The notes beneath the pieces are model-generated. The model worked only from the letters and a program-made list of their open reading frames with translations. It was not told the origin of the DNA and searched no databases. From contig CAYPCM010000021.1 in assembly GCA_964409225.1 (NCBI GenBank), positions 1 to 11,252 of the forward strand: 11,252 nt of DNA, written 5' to 3'. Shown piece by piece: positions 1 to 6,802 of the stretch; the first letter of the stretch is position 1, and each line of letters begins with the position of its first letter. The DNA comes from JACPXH01 sp964409225. GTDB taxonomy: Bacteria; Patescibacteriota; Minisyncoccia; JACPXH01. The position numbers were made by a program, and so were the translations under genes.

Positions 1-1745
1 CGTTTTCTCAAGTAATACGGGGCTTCAAGGGTGAGGTCAAAAGAGCCGGGGTTCAAGGCGACGGCCGGAGGCAGAGAGATGTTCCCGCCGGTTCCGGAGA
101 AAGTGGCCAGAGGAGTGGAGTTTCCGGGAGTATAGATCTTGATGGTGAAGGTGATGCCGGTAAAGTCAGTGCGGCCTTCAAGATCAGGACGGAAGACGAT
201 GCCGGTGAGCGGACCGGGGGTGACAGTAACGGTGGCGGACTTTGAGACGCTGCCGCCGGAGCCGGTGCAGGAGAGGGTGTAAGTTGTGTTTGAAGTTGGA
301 GAGACCGACTGGCTGCCGGAGGTTGCGGTGGAAGATGTCCACGGGGCCGAGCAGGACGTAGCGTTAGTGGAAGACCAAGTGAGGGTTGATGATTGGCCGG
401 AGGTGATGGAGGAAGGAGAGGCGGAGAGAGTGAGGGTGGGGGCGGGAAGAGGAACGGCAACTGTAACAATTTGGAACGGATCGCTCCAGTCGGACCCCGA
501 GGCAGCCCCGCTCGTCGCATCGGTTATACGAACAAAAATCTGATAGTAGGGAGCTTCTTGAACCCGCGGTATGGAAACCGCCAAAGAACCAGTATTTGGA
601 ATCCTCGGGTTAGTGGTCAGGACAAACTGATTGAATCCTCCGAAAGTCGTGGGGTGACGCATGGCGATACCCACGTAGCTATTTGAGCTGATGCCGGTGG
701 TGGTCCAGCGGACAGTGTACGTTGACGGACTTAGCACTTGCTCGCCGGCTGCGGGCGCAATGACCGTTACCGGTGAAGGAATCGGTTCAGTGGCGGTAAC
801 GGAAACGCTTTTTGATGCACTCCGGCCGTCAGCGCCAAAGCAGGTCAGGATGAAGTCGGTGCTGGCGGGAACCTGAACGGTTTCGTTGCCGGATACCGGC
901 TTTTCGCCGCTCCACCCGCCGGAGGCCGTGCACCGTGATGCGAACGTCGTTAACCAGTTCAGGGACACGAATTCGCCCCGCGGTACGGAACTCTGATTGA
1001 CGGATAAACTAATCGCCGGCGGCAGGCCGGTAAACCCGGGAGCGACGACAATGACGGGTATACTGGCAATATGAAACGGATTGCCGCTCGGATGCCGAAG
1101 TGTGACAACGAGGTCATAGCTCCATTCCGGAAGCGTCGTCGGAGGCACAACTGTGGCCGAGCCGTTATTTGCGGCCCCTTGGAGCAGAGTCGCGCGTTGT
1201 AAATCGCAGCAAGGCACATTCGTCTGACTCAGATTAGCATTCACCAGGTATGACCCATCGGCGTTAGCGGTAGTCCAACGCAACACAGAGGGCTGACCCT
1301 TGGTCAAGGCCGAGCCGCTGACCGGAGCGGTCACGGAAATAGTCGGGTCGGTGGGGGCTGGCGCAACAGTGATGGTGCCTTTTCTATCCCAGGAAATGTT
1401 TGCCACATACACTTCATACACCCCATCGGGAATGGTCGGGCCAACAACAGCCTGGAACGAACCGCTGTTGGGAACTTGGCTAACGAGCTCGAAGTATTTA
1501 AAGCCGGCACCTACATTCTTTGAATTATCGTACGGATCATAGCCGGGCTGTACCAAAGCAACAGTGGTAAGACTTATCGGCAAAATGCCGGAGGTGGTCC
1601 AGGTTATCGTATGGCTCGATCCCCGAAGCCAGGTTTCCGCGCCGGTCGGGGCGGTGATGGTGAGCGAAGCGGCCGAGGCGAGTTGCGGATGCATCGCCCC
1701 AAAAACGAGAAGAGCAAAAATTGTGCTGCGGATTTTATACGTCAT
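1..1745 (-). CDS. Secreted multidomain Ig-like surface protein, probably dockerin-bearing (3' end cut by window edge)
   Basis: This frame is open from an ATG at 1745 to the left edge, giving at least 581 residues with no stop. A signal peptide is evident (Lys4/Arg6, hydrophobic core, ASA cleavage motif near residues 23-25). At least five beta-sandwich repeats follow, starting near residues 28, 135, 245, 326 and 437. The first, second and fourth begin with the 'TAP-G-W/TWTT' pattern of Kre9/GPI-anchored-like Ig modules. The third and fifth carry a Cys pair (for example SC-S...LSC) typical of patescibacterial Ig-like repeats. The final segment (about 514 onwards: GIVFRPDLEGRTDFTG, then SFDLTLEAPYYLRKR) resembles the module I know as usually placed just before a C-terminal type I dockerin in these organisms. 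The dockerin itself would lie outside the window, so that part is inference. The ATG overlaps the end of the preceding mini-ORF (TAA at 1735-1737), suggesting translational coupling. There is no good Shine-Dalgarno. Confidence 0.85.
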   Translation of the reverse strand, partial: MTYKIRSTIFALLVFGAMHPQLASAASLTITAPTGAETWLRGSSHTITWTTSGILPISLTTVALVQPGYDPYDNSKNVGAGFKYFELVSQVPNSGSFQAVVGPTIPDGVYEVYVANISWDRKGTITVAPAPTDPTISVTAPVSGSALTKGQPSVLRWTTANADGSYLVNANLSQTNVPCCDLQRATLLQGAANNGSATVVPPTTLPEWSYDLVVTLRHPSGNPFHIASIPVIVVAPGFTGLPPAISLSVNQSSVPRGEFVSLNWLTTFASRCTASGGWSGEKPVSGNETVQVPASTDFILTCFGADGRSASKSVSVTATEPIPSPVTVIAPAAGEQVLSPSTYTVRWTTTGISSNSYVGIAMRHPTTFGGFNQFVLTTNPRIPNTGSLAVSIPRVQEAPYYQIFVRITDATSGAASGSDWSDPFQIVTVAVPLPAPTLTLSASPSSITSGQSSTLTWSSTNATSCSAPWTSSTATSGSQSVSPTSNTTYTLSCTGSGGSVSKSATVTVTPGPLTGIVFRPDLEGRTDFTGITFTIKIYTPGNSTPLATFSGTGGNISLPPAVALNPGSFDLTLEAPYYLRK

Positions 1746-1953
1746 ATCTGTTTTGAGTTTTTATTTTTTGACCTCGCTCCCCGGCCCTGCCCCAGTTGCG
1801 GTTGAGAAGCGAGAAATCAATGGAGTTGACGACACCATCGCGGTTGATATCGGAGGTTTGGCTGTTGGTGAACCAGTTGGGGCCCCTGGAACGTTGAATA
1901 AAGGGCGGTGCCGGAATTTCTGCGACGTGCGTGGACACCGCACCCCAAAACAA
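1735..1953 (-). CDS. Mini-ORF with a single dockerin type I repeat (half-dockerin; possibly degraded or frameshifted)
   Basis: The 72-residue frame contains a textbook dockerin calcium-binding loop, D35-x-N37-x-D39-G-x-V-N43-S-x-D46, followed by the helix FSLLNRNWG (loop at 1816-1851). Just before it, GPNWFTNSQTSD looks like the tail of a first dockerin repeat whose own loop is missing. Only one of the usual two repeats is therefore present. The frame starts at a TTG (1953) two bases after the stop of the cohesin protein. Upstream in the same frame, LSLALFWGAVSTHVA looks like a signal-peptide core but lacks an ATG. An ATG at 1972 in another frame would reach it after a one-base shift. It lies between a cohesin gene and a putative dockerin protein, so it may be a small secreted cohesin ligand. 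Alternatively it is a relic of a deleted dockerin gene. The motif is certain; whether it is expressed is not. Confidence 0.5.
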   Translation of the reverse strand: MFWGAVSTHVAEIPAPPFIQRSRGPNWFTNSQTSDINRDGVVNSIDFSLLNRNWGRAGERGQKIKTQNRYDV

Positions 1954-1955
1954 CG

Positions 1956-4577
1956 CTAGGGAAAGATTTCATTCAGTTTCGTTCTCGTCGCCGTGTCCAC
2001 GGATCCCGTAACCGGCAGACCGTACCGTTCCTGGAAGCGCCGGATGGCGGCTCGCGTGTTGGTGGCGTAGTAGCCGGTTACCTTTCGCTCGGGGTAGAGC
2101 GTGGGATCCTGCGCCAGAAGCTGCTGGAGAACCCGCACATCAGCGCCGCGGCTGCCCACCCGGAGGTTGCGCGTAAACCGAACGGACGGGATCGCGGGCG
2201 CCGGCGCTTCACCAAACGTCGTGTAGAAGTCGCGTTCGGCAGAGTTAACGACATACACCGCGCTCCATTTGTGGCCTCCGGCAACAAACTCCTCGGCTGT
2301 TTGAATCCAGCGTTTTGTCGCACCTTGGCCCGCTACCGCAGTTGCGGGATCTATCCAAAATACTCGTTCGTCTCCTGCGGCCCGAATGAGCCACGACTCC
2401 TCAAAGGTAGCGAGCGTTTCAGGCGAGACGAGCTTCACCTTGGAAAAACCGAGATGCAAGTAAAAATTGAACATCTGCGGCCCCACAAACCAGCGCCGGT
2501 ACCGTTCATTGCGAACGTACTTCACCAGATACACCTTGAAATCGTTCGTGGCCCGGATAATGTCGCCCTCGTTGATCGGATCGCCGGTGATGGTGAGCGC
2601 CGGAGTGGCAGAAGTCGTTGGCGTCGAAGTCGGCGTCGCGCCCGCTGTCGGTGTGGGTGTGGGCACGGGTGTTGTTACCCCTCCTCCTCCTCCGCCACCA
2701 CCTCCACCGCCGCCTCCGCCACCTCCTCCTCCACCGCCTCCACCGCCACCGCCGCCGTCTTCCGGAGGCGAGTTGGTGGTAAACTGCGCTACATTTGAAA
2801 GGGCAGAGATATTGCCGGCCTCGTCTTGCGATTTGAGCGCAACCCAGTAAGTCGTGGCCGGACTCAAACCTGACAACGTGAACGTTTCAGCCGATCCGCT
2901 CTGCGCGGGCGTGGGTTCACCGGTTGCCGCGATCGCGCCAACCCAGGTGGAATCAGTAATCGCGGCGGTACCGAAGCGAATGTCGTAACTTGCCGCAGTG
3001 CCGACGCTCCCGTCGTCGCCGGGCGCGGTCCACGAAATGACGACGGAGGTTTGCGTTATGCTGCCTGCGCTAACGTTCGTGACGGCGCTTGGGGCAGTGG
3101 TGTCGGTGCTTGGCGGGGTGAGTGTCGTGAAAGTTTGGTCGCCGGAGGTGGCGAGATTCCCCGCGGCATCGCTCGACTTCACTCGATAGTGATACAACGT
3201 ACTGCCCGAAAGCCCGGAGAGAGTAACTGAATGGCTCAAAACGAGAGTGCTGTCGAGGGTGGTGCTCGACCCGTAGGCAGTCGTAGGACCATACTCAACC
3301 TGAGTCGAGGCGGATTCGTCTGTCGTCCAACTCACAGTGGCCCCCGACGCGGTAATGCCGGAGACAGCGATTGCGGAAATCGTGGGTGGAGTGGTATCGA
3401 CGCTTACGTTATTCACCGTCACCGCCACTCCGGCGCTCGTAGTGGAAAGGCCGGCCGCGTCTCTGGCGACCGCGGTCAGGGTATGACTGCCGTTGGTGGC
3501 GCTGGTCGTGTTCCAGGTGACGCTATAGGGCGCGGCGGTATCTTCGGCGCCGAGATTGACGCCGTCGAGCTTAAACTGCACGCCCACGACCCCCACGTTA
3601 TCCGAGGCATTCGCCGAAACAGTAACCGCTGTGCCGCTCACGGTGGCGCCGGCAGAAGGCGCGGTGATGGAAACAGTGGGCGGAGTGGTGTCGGAAGGGA
3701 CGACGATCGTAAAGTCGGTATTCCCGGCGGCGCCAAACTCCACCCACGGTCCGGCGACGCTGTTGGAATTCACTGCTTGCGCCCGCCAGTGATATCCTGC
3801 TAAGGCGAATAACTGCCGACTGACTGATGCCTGCTGGCCGGAATTAACAAAGCCGCTTGATGCCACCGGCACGCCCGTAAACGCTTCGGTCGTCTGACGC
3901 AACTCCAAATCAAACTTAACCTGAAGACCTCCGGGATCGGTGAGCGTACCTTTTATGACCACCCCCGTGTCCGTCGATCCGCCTTCTGCAAGAGACGTGG
4001 TTCCGTCCCATTTGAACTGACTAAAAACGCCGGACGGCGCGGGCGGCGGGCCAGCGCCCGCCAAGGTGTACGAACCGTTTGTGACCGAAGAAAGAACATC
4101 CTGTCCGGCGCTCGCCACGTTTGTATCTGACGTACTGCCCGGAGTAAAACTGAAAGTAACCGCGGCGGTGCCCGCGGCCTTTACGCGAAAACGAACTTGC
4201 GCGAGCGTGCCGCTGCCGTTAAAAGTGCTGCCGCCGCTGGTTAACTGCGAAAAACGAATTTGTCCGGTGGTGTTATCGGCGCTGTTCACGGCTGTCACCG
4301 GCATGAGCGAACCCGCGGTAATCTGCACTCCTGATATACCGGCAGCGTCATCCTGCACCTCCAGCAGCGACGGATTGAAGTTGAGTGTATTGAGATCGGC
4401 GCCGTCCACTCCCGTCCCGGTCGTGTTGAGCGAAATATTAACCGTAAACACGTCGCCCACGGTGAACGAACCGGTACTGGGAGAAAGCGCGAGCGTAGCA
4501 GCCGAAGCGGCTACCGGAATGACCGCGAATAAAAGCGTCCAGACGCAGGCGGCGACGATTATCCTTGCCCGAGTCAT
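1956..4577 (-). CDS. Secreted cohesin - Ig/FN3 - poly-Gly - peptidoglycan-binding scaffold protein
   Basis: An 873-residue wall-anchored cohesin candidate. Residues 1-26 form a signal peptide ending in ASA. A cohesin domain (about 28-172) shows the GVDGADLNTLNFNPSLLEV strand pattern and ends with SDTNVASAGQDVL, a motif shared with the neighbouring 4601-5227 protein. Then come an FN3-like segment (about 180-290), a bacterial Ig domain (about 300-392), two FN3 domains (about 397-488 and 495-598), 26 consecutive glycines (608-633) and a Pro/Thr linker. A globular domain (about 660-790; DFKVYLVKYV...RWFVGPQMFNFY) resembles an unnamed module seen in Parcubacteria. Last is a PG_binding_1 domain (about 798-873; GADVRVLQQLL, GYYATNTRAAIRRFQ) that ends naturally at the stop. 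The ATG at 4577 is preferred to the in-frame TTG at 4583 because AGGGG lies about 9 nt upstream of it. Family knowledge: cohesins bind dockerins, and PG_binding_1 binds peptidoglycan. That the protein acts as a scaffold is inference. Confidence 0.9.
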   Translation of the reverse strand: MTRARIIVAACVWTLLFAVIPVAASAATLALSPSTGSFTVGDVFTVNISLNTTGTGVDGADLNTLNFNPSLLEVQDDAAGISGVQITAGSLMPVTAVNSADNTTGQIRFSQLTSGGSTFNGSGTLAQVRFRVKAAGTAAVTFSFTPGSTSDTNVASAGQDVLSSVTNGSYTLAGAGPPPAPSGVFSQFKWDGTTSLAEGGSTDTGVVIKGTLTDPGGLQVKFDLELRQTTEAFTGVPVASSGFVNSGQQASVSRQLFALAGYHWRAQAVNSNSVAGPWVEFGAAGNTDFTIVVPSDTTPPTVSITAPSAGATVSGTAVTVSANASDNVGVVGVQFKLDGVNLGAEDTAAPYSVTWNTTSATNGSHTLTAVARDAAGLSTTSAGVAVTVNNVSVDTTPPTISAIAVSGITASGATVSWTTDESASTQVEYGPTTAYGSSTTLDSTLVLSHSVTLSGLSGSTLYHYRVKSSDAAGNLATSGDQTFTTLTPPSTDTTAPSAVTNVSAGSITQTSVVISWTAPGDDGSVGTAASYDIRFGTAAITDSTWVGAIAATGEPTPAQSGSAETFTLSGLSPATTYWVALKSQDEAGNISALSNVAQFTTNSPPEDGGGGGGGGGGGGGGGGGGGGGGGGGGVTTPVPTPTPTAGATPTSTPTTSATPALTITGDPINEGDIIRATNDFKVYLVKYVRNERYRRWFVGPQMFNFYLHLGFSKVKLVSPETLATFEESWLIRAAGDERVFWIDPATAVAGQGATKRWIQTAEEFVAGGHKWSAVYVVNSAERDFYTTFGEAPAPAIPSVRFTRNLRVGSRGADVRVLQQLLAQDPTLYPERKVTGYYATNTRAAIRRFQERYGLPVTGSVDTATRTKLNEIFP
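2679..2756 (-). repeat. Poly-glycine coding tract (26 GGN codons)
   Basis: Twenty-six consecutive Gly codons encode residues 608-633 of the scaffold. By my count they are 10 GGA, 8 GGC, 7 GGT and 1 GGG, in irregular order. The mixed codons argue that glycine itself is being maintained, rather than a recent expansion of one triplet. The tract separates the Ig/FN3 array from the Pro/Thr linker and the wall-binding half, so it is probably a flexible spacer. Confidence 0.95.
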
Positions 4578-4600
4578 ATTCAATAACCCCTCATCGCGAA

Positions 4601-5227
4601 TCAGCGCACCTTAATCGTAAGGTCGTGAACTGCTGTCAATATGTCTTGACCCTGCGATGCCACGTTAGAGTCGGAGCTCGCTCCCGGCTGGAACAGGAAA
4701 GAAACGGCGGTCTCGCCGGCTTTGAGCGCGCGGAAGCGCAGTGACGCGACCTCACCCTGCCCCCGGAAGTTACGGAGGGGCTTAGCCAACGCCGAAAAGA
4801 AAAAAGATGTTGACGCTTCGCTGCTTTCAGTGATTTCGGCATATGGAAACAAGTCCAGAACCGACAGCGCAGTTCCCAAATATCGATCGGCAGATGTGCT
4901 CGCGGCGGGGTCACGCGGTTCGAGCGCAAGAATGGTCGGATCGTACTGAAGTACCACGTCAACGCCGGTAACAATAACATCACTCGTCAACAAAACCGAC
5001 ACATCGAATATCTCTCCGGGTGAAACCTCTGTGCGAGTTGCCTGCAGCGCAAGGGTGGTGCTGCGGCGTGCCGCCGGCGCAACCTGCAGACGCTCCGCAT
5101 CGGTGGCCGCCAGAACGAGAAGGATCGCGGTCATGATGGCGACAAACCCCGCTATCGCCAAGACGACGGTCAACCGCACGTAATGCGTCTTATCTTTAGT
5201 GATAGTAAAGTGTGGATGTGGAAACAT
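4601..5227 (-). CDS. Membrane-anchored cohesin-domain protein
   Basis: A 208-residue protein. A cytoplasmic N-terminus with several basic residues leads into one strongly hydrophobic segment (about 20-42, VVLAIAGFVAIMTAILLVLA), which has no clear cleavage site and so is probably a signal anchor. The rest is a single cohesin domain (about 60-208): TEVSPGEIFDVSVLL, then VTGVDVVLQYDPTILAL, then SLRFRALKAGETAVSFLF, closing with SDSNVASQGQDIL. This closing motif matches the cohesin of the next gene and suggests duplication. The stop (TGA, 4601-4603) is 23 nt before the ATG of the scaffold gene, consistent with an operon. ATG at 5227 is the only sensible start, but no Shine-Dalgarno precedes it. 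Cohesins of cellulosome type bind dockerins through a calcium-dependent interface. Here the protein would display a dockerin receptor on the outer face of the membrane. Cohesin assignment is firm and the partner is inferred. Confidence 0.88.
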   Translation of the reverse strand: MFPHPHFTITKDKTHYVRLTVVLAIAGFVAIMTAILLVLAATDAERLQVAPAARRSTTLALQATRTEVSPGEIFDVSVLLTSDVIVTGVDVVLQYDPTILALEPRDPAASTSADRYLGTALSVLDLFPYAEITESSEASTSFFFSALAKPLRNFRGQGEVASLRFRALKAGETAVSFLFQPGASSDSNVASQGQDILTAVHDLTIKVR

Positions 5228-5285
5228 GGTATGTATTTAAGAAATAATTGACAAAAGTTAACTTCGATATTACTCACATTAGGCA

Positions 5286-5325
5286 TTCTTTCGATTCTAG
5301 AAGCAAAAGAACGCCCCGCGCGGCG
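5286..5325 (-). promoter_or_regulatory. Leader palindrome and GC hairpin (possible operator or attenuator)
   Basis: In transcript order, a GC-rich hairpin (CGCC/GGCG, 5312-5325) is followed at once by a T-rich stretch (TTCTTTTGCTT), resembling a weak terminator. That stretch overlaps a 26-bp interrupted palindrome (5286-5311) built from arms TTCTTT/AAAGAA, 3-nt mismatches and a central TTCTAGAA. It lies about 60-100 nt upstream of the first cohesin ATG. The symmetry suits either a dimeric regulator or an attenuating structure. No matching regulator was recognised. Confidence 0.35.
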
Positions 5326-5368
5326 AGACGTCCCTCAAAACGACAAAATTAAATACAGAAGGACATCG

Positions 5369-5382
5369 CGGTCAAAGGACCG
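5369..5382 (-). promoter_or_regulatory. Leader stem-loop near the 5' end of the cohesin-operon transcript
   Basis: CGGTC (5369-5373) and GACCG (5378-5382) form a perfect 5-bp stem around a 4-nt loop, about 25 nt after the predicted transcription start. It could stabilise the 5' end or be part of a regulated leader. The hairpin is short and its function is unknown. Confidence 0.35.
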
Positions 5383-5412
5383 ATTTTCCTTCCCGGTACG
5401 GCTTACTCTTCT

Positions 5413-5441
5413 ATTATAGCATATCCGGCCACTCTATACAA
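5413..5441 (-). promoter_or_regulatory. Sigma70-type extended -10 promoter of the cohesin operon
   Basis: On the minus strand a -35 TTGTAT (5436-5441) is separated by exactly 17 nt from a consensus -10 TATAAT (5413-5418). TGC immediately upstream of the -10 gives an extended -10. Transcription should start near 5406, leaving a leader of about 180 nt before the ATG at 5227. This is the best promoter match in the window. Confidence 0.75.
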
Positions 5442-5485
5442 CAATTGCACTGCGGATCCAGACATGATATAATCTACTTGACCCA

Positions 5486-5519
5486 AGCAATTGCTCTTTT
5501 ATAGACCCATATAGACCCA
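5486..5519. repeat. 10-bp palindrome plus tandem 10-bp direct repeat upstream of the cohesin promoter
   Basis: AGCAATTGCT (5486-5495) is a perfect palindrome. TATAGACCCA then occurs twice in tandem (5500-5509 and 5510-5519). They sit about 45-80 bp upstream of the minus-strand -35 box, a plausible place for regulator binding. A plus-strand TTGACC (5478-5483) with 16-nt spacing to TATAGA (5500-5505) also looks promoter-like, but no plus-strand gene follows. Confidence 0.4.
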
Positions 5520-5539
5520 CACCTTCCCCGCGGCTTGCG

Positions 5540-5563
5540 CAGCGCCTCCCACACGAGGCGCTG
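5540..5563 (-). terminator. Stem-loop directly after the exporter permease stop codon
   Basis: CAGCGCCTC (5540-5548) and GAGGCGCTG (5555-5563) form a perfect 9-bp stem with a 6-nt loop, abutting the permease stop (5564-5566). No U-tract follows on the minus strand, so it may be a 3'-end stabiliser or a Rho-dependent end rather than a canonical intrinsic terminator. Confidence 0.5.
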
Positions 5564-6802
5564 TTATTCGTAACGCAACGCTTCAATGGGGTCCTTGCGC
5601 GCGGCTTTGCGCGCTGGATACAAACCAAACACAAGTCCTGTGAGCGTCGCCACCCCCAAGCCGAGCAACGCGGCATCGAGCGGAAACGTAAAAGTCCAGT
5701 TCAGCCCTGCCAAACGCGTGAGAGCGATTGACGCCAAAAACGAAAGCCCTGCGCCGAGCGCGATGCCGATGATCCCCCCCGCCGCAGTCAACAGCACCGA
5801 CTCGAGAAGAAATTGCCGCAGAATGTTAGCGGGCGTAGCACCCATGGCCTTGCGCAGCCCAATCTCACGAGTGCGCTCCGTCACCGACACAAGCATTATG
5901 TTCATGATGCCGATGCCGCCAACGACAAGGGAGATTGCCGCGATTGAGGCCAGAAAAATAGTGAGTATGTTCGTGATGGCGCTCAAACGCTCGGCCAGAT
6001 CTTCGGGCGTGTCAACAAAAAAGTCATCCCTTTCAGGGTCTGTGATATTGTGCGAATCACGCAGCGTGGCCTCGACGTCGCGGACCGTCGCTTTGAGAAC
6101 GTCTTCAGAAGATGCCTCCACTATCAAACGATGAAAATGCTTGATGCCGAAAATGTACTGTTGGGCCGTCGTATAGGGCACAAGGGCCATCTCGTCAAAA
6201 TTAAAAAACGAAACCTGCCCTTTGCGCGGCAAGACCCCGATCACTCGCAGCGAACGATTGCGGATTTTTACCTTTCCACCCAGCGCAACGTCTGATCCAA
6301 AAAGTTCGTCTTTCACTTTAGCGCCAATAACCACAACGTCGGCGCGACTCTTTACGTCGTCCTCGGTAAAAAACTCTCCCTCGTCCGGTGCCACGTCAAA
6401 AAGATCTCTGGCGGCTTCGGTTGCACCAAGTACAGTAAGCCGATACGTCTCACTGCCGGACGAGGCAGCTTCCGCTCCAAAAACAACCGGCATCACCCGG
6501 GTGAGAGTGGGTACGTTCTCGCGGCGCTTGAGTGCGGCGAGATCGCGCTCTTTCAACGAATCGCTGAATAGTTGCGCAAAGTCCGAAGGGCCTCGCGGTT
6601 CGCGCCCGGGAATGACAGCAATCGTGCGCGAGCCAAGCCCCTCAACTTCGGCCAGAATAAGATTCTCCGCACCCGCGCCGATGGAAACGACCAAAATAAT
6701 GGCCGTGATGCCAATCACTATACCAAGTATGGTAAGCAAAGACCGCGACCGGTGCGTGCGAAGCCCAGTCAGCGCAGTGGTAAAAGTATGTTTGAGGGTC
6801 AT
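5564..6802 (-). CDS. MacB-type ABC transporter permease (FtsX/MacB_PCD family)
   Basis: A 412-residue membrane subunit of a MacAB/YknXYZ-like exporter. TM1 (about 19-45) contains RSLLTILGIVIGITAIILVV, followed by a large extracytoplasmic domain (about 50-280; MacB periplasmic core type). Three more membrane segments follow, near 283-310, 335-365 and 375-398. Family hallmarks include GIGIMNIMLVSVTERTREIG followed by LRKAMGAT, and the C-terminal GLYPARKAARKDPIEALRYE. Length is typical of a stand-alone permease without a fused ATPase. The ATG at 6802 has a good Shine-Dalgarno (AGAAAGGTG, about 9 nt upstream). In this family the pair drives extrusion of peptides, lipids or antibiotics by mechanotransmission. 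The substrate here is unknown. It is last in its operon but separated from its ATPase by an unusual 650-bp hairpin-rich gap. Confidence 0.93.
   Translation of the reverse strand: MTLKHTFTTALTGLRTHRSRSLLTILGIVIGITAIILVVSIGAGAENLILAEVEGLGSRTIAVIPGREPRGPSDFAQLFSDSLKERDLAALKRRENVPTLTRVMPVVFGAEAASSGSETYRLTVLGATEAARDLFDVAPDEGEFFTEDDVKSRADVVVIGAKVKDELFGSDVALGGKVKIRNRSLRVIGVLPRKGQVSFFNFDEMALVPYTTAQQYIFGIKHFHRLIVEASSEDVLKATVRDVEATLRDSHNITDPERDDFFVDTPEDLAERLSAITNILTIFLASIAAISLVVGGIGIMNIMLVSVTERTREIGLRKAMGATPANILRQFLLESVLLTAAGGIIGIALGAGLSFLASIALTRLAGLNWTFTFPLDAALLGLGVATLTGLVFGLYPARKAARKDPIEALRYE

Noticed and set aside
53..520. A 155-residue minus-strand Pro/Ser-rich frame
   Set aside because: It is an out-of-frame shadow of the Ig-repeat protein (1-1745), which shows a signal peptide and recognisable repeats in its own frame.
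1908..2798. A 296-residue plus-strand frame opposite the scaffold gene
   Set aside because: It is antisense to the well-supported peptidoglycan-binding and linker region. Its Ser/Thr/Ala run is the complement of the poly-Gly codons.
2467..2850. A plus-strand frame with a long poly-proline stretch
   Set aside because: The prolines are simply the antisense reading of the 26 GGN codons. The frame has no domain and lies opposite a convincing gene.
4578..4583. TTG start at 4583 for the scaffold gene
   Set aside because: The AGGGG ribosome-binding site is too close to the TTG and properly spaced for the ATG at 4577.
5248..5276. A plus-strand consensus -35 TTGACA just upstream of the cohesin gene
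   Set aside because: No -10 box is found at proper spacing and no plus-strand gene follows. The stretch lies in the leader of the minus-strand operon.
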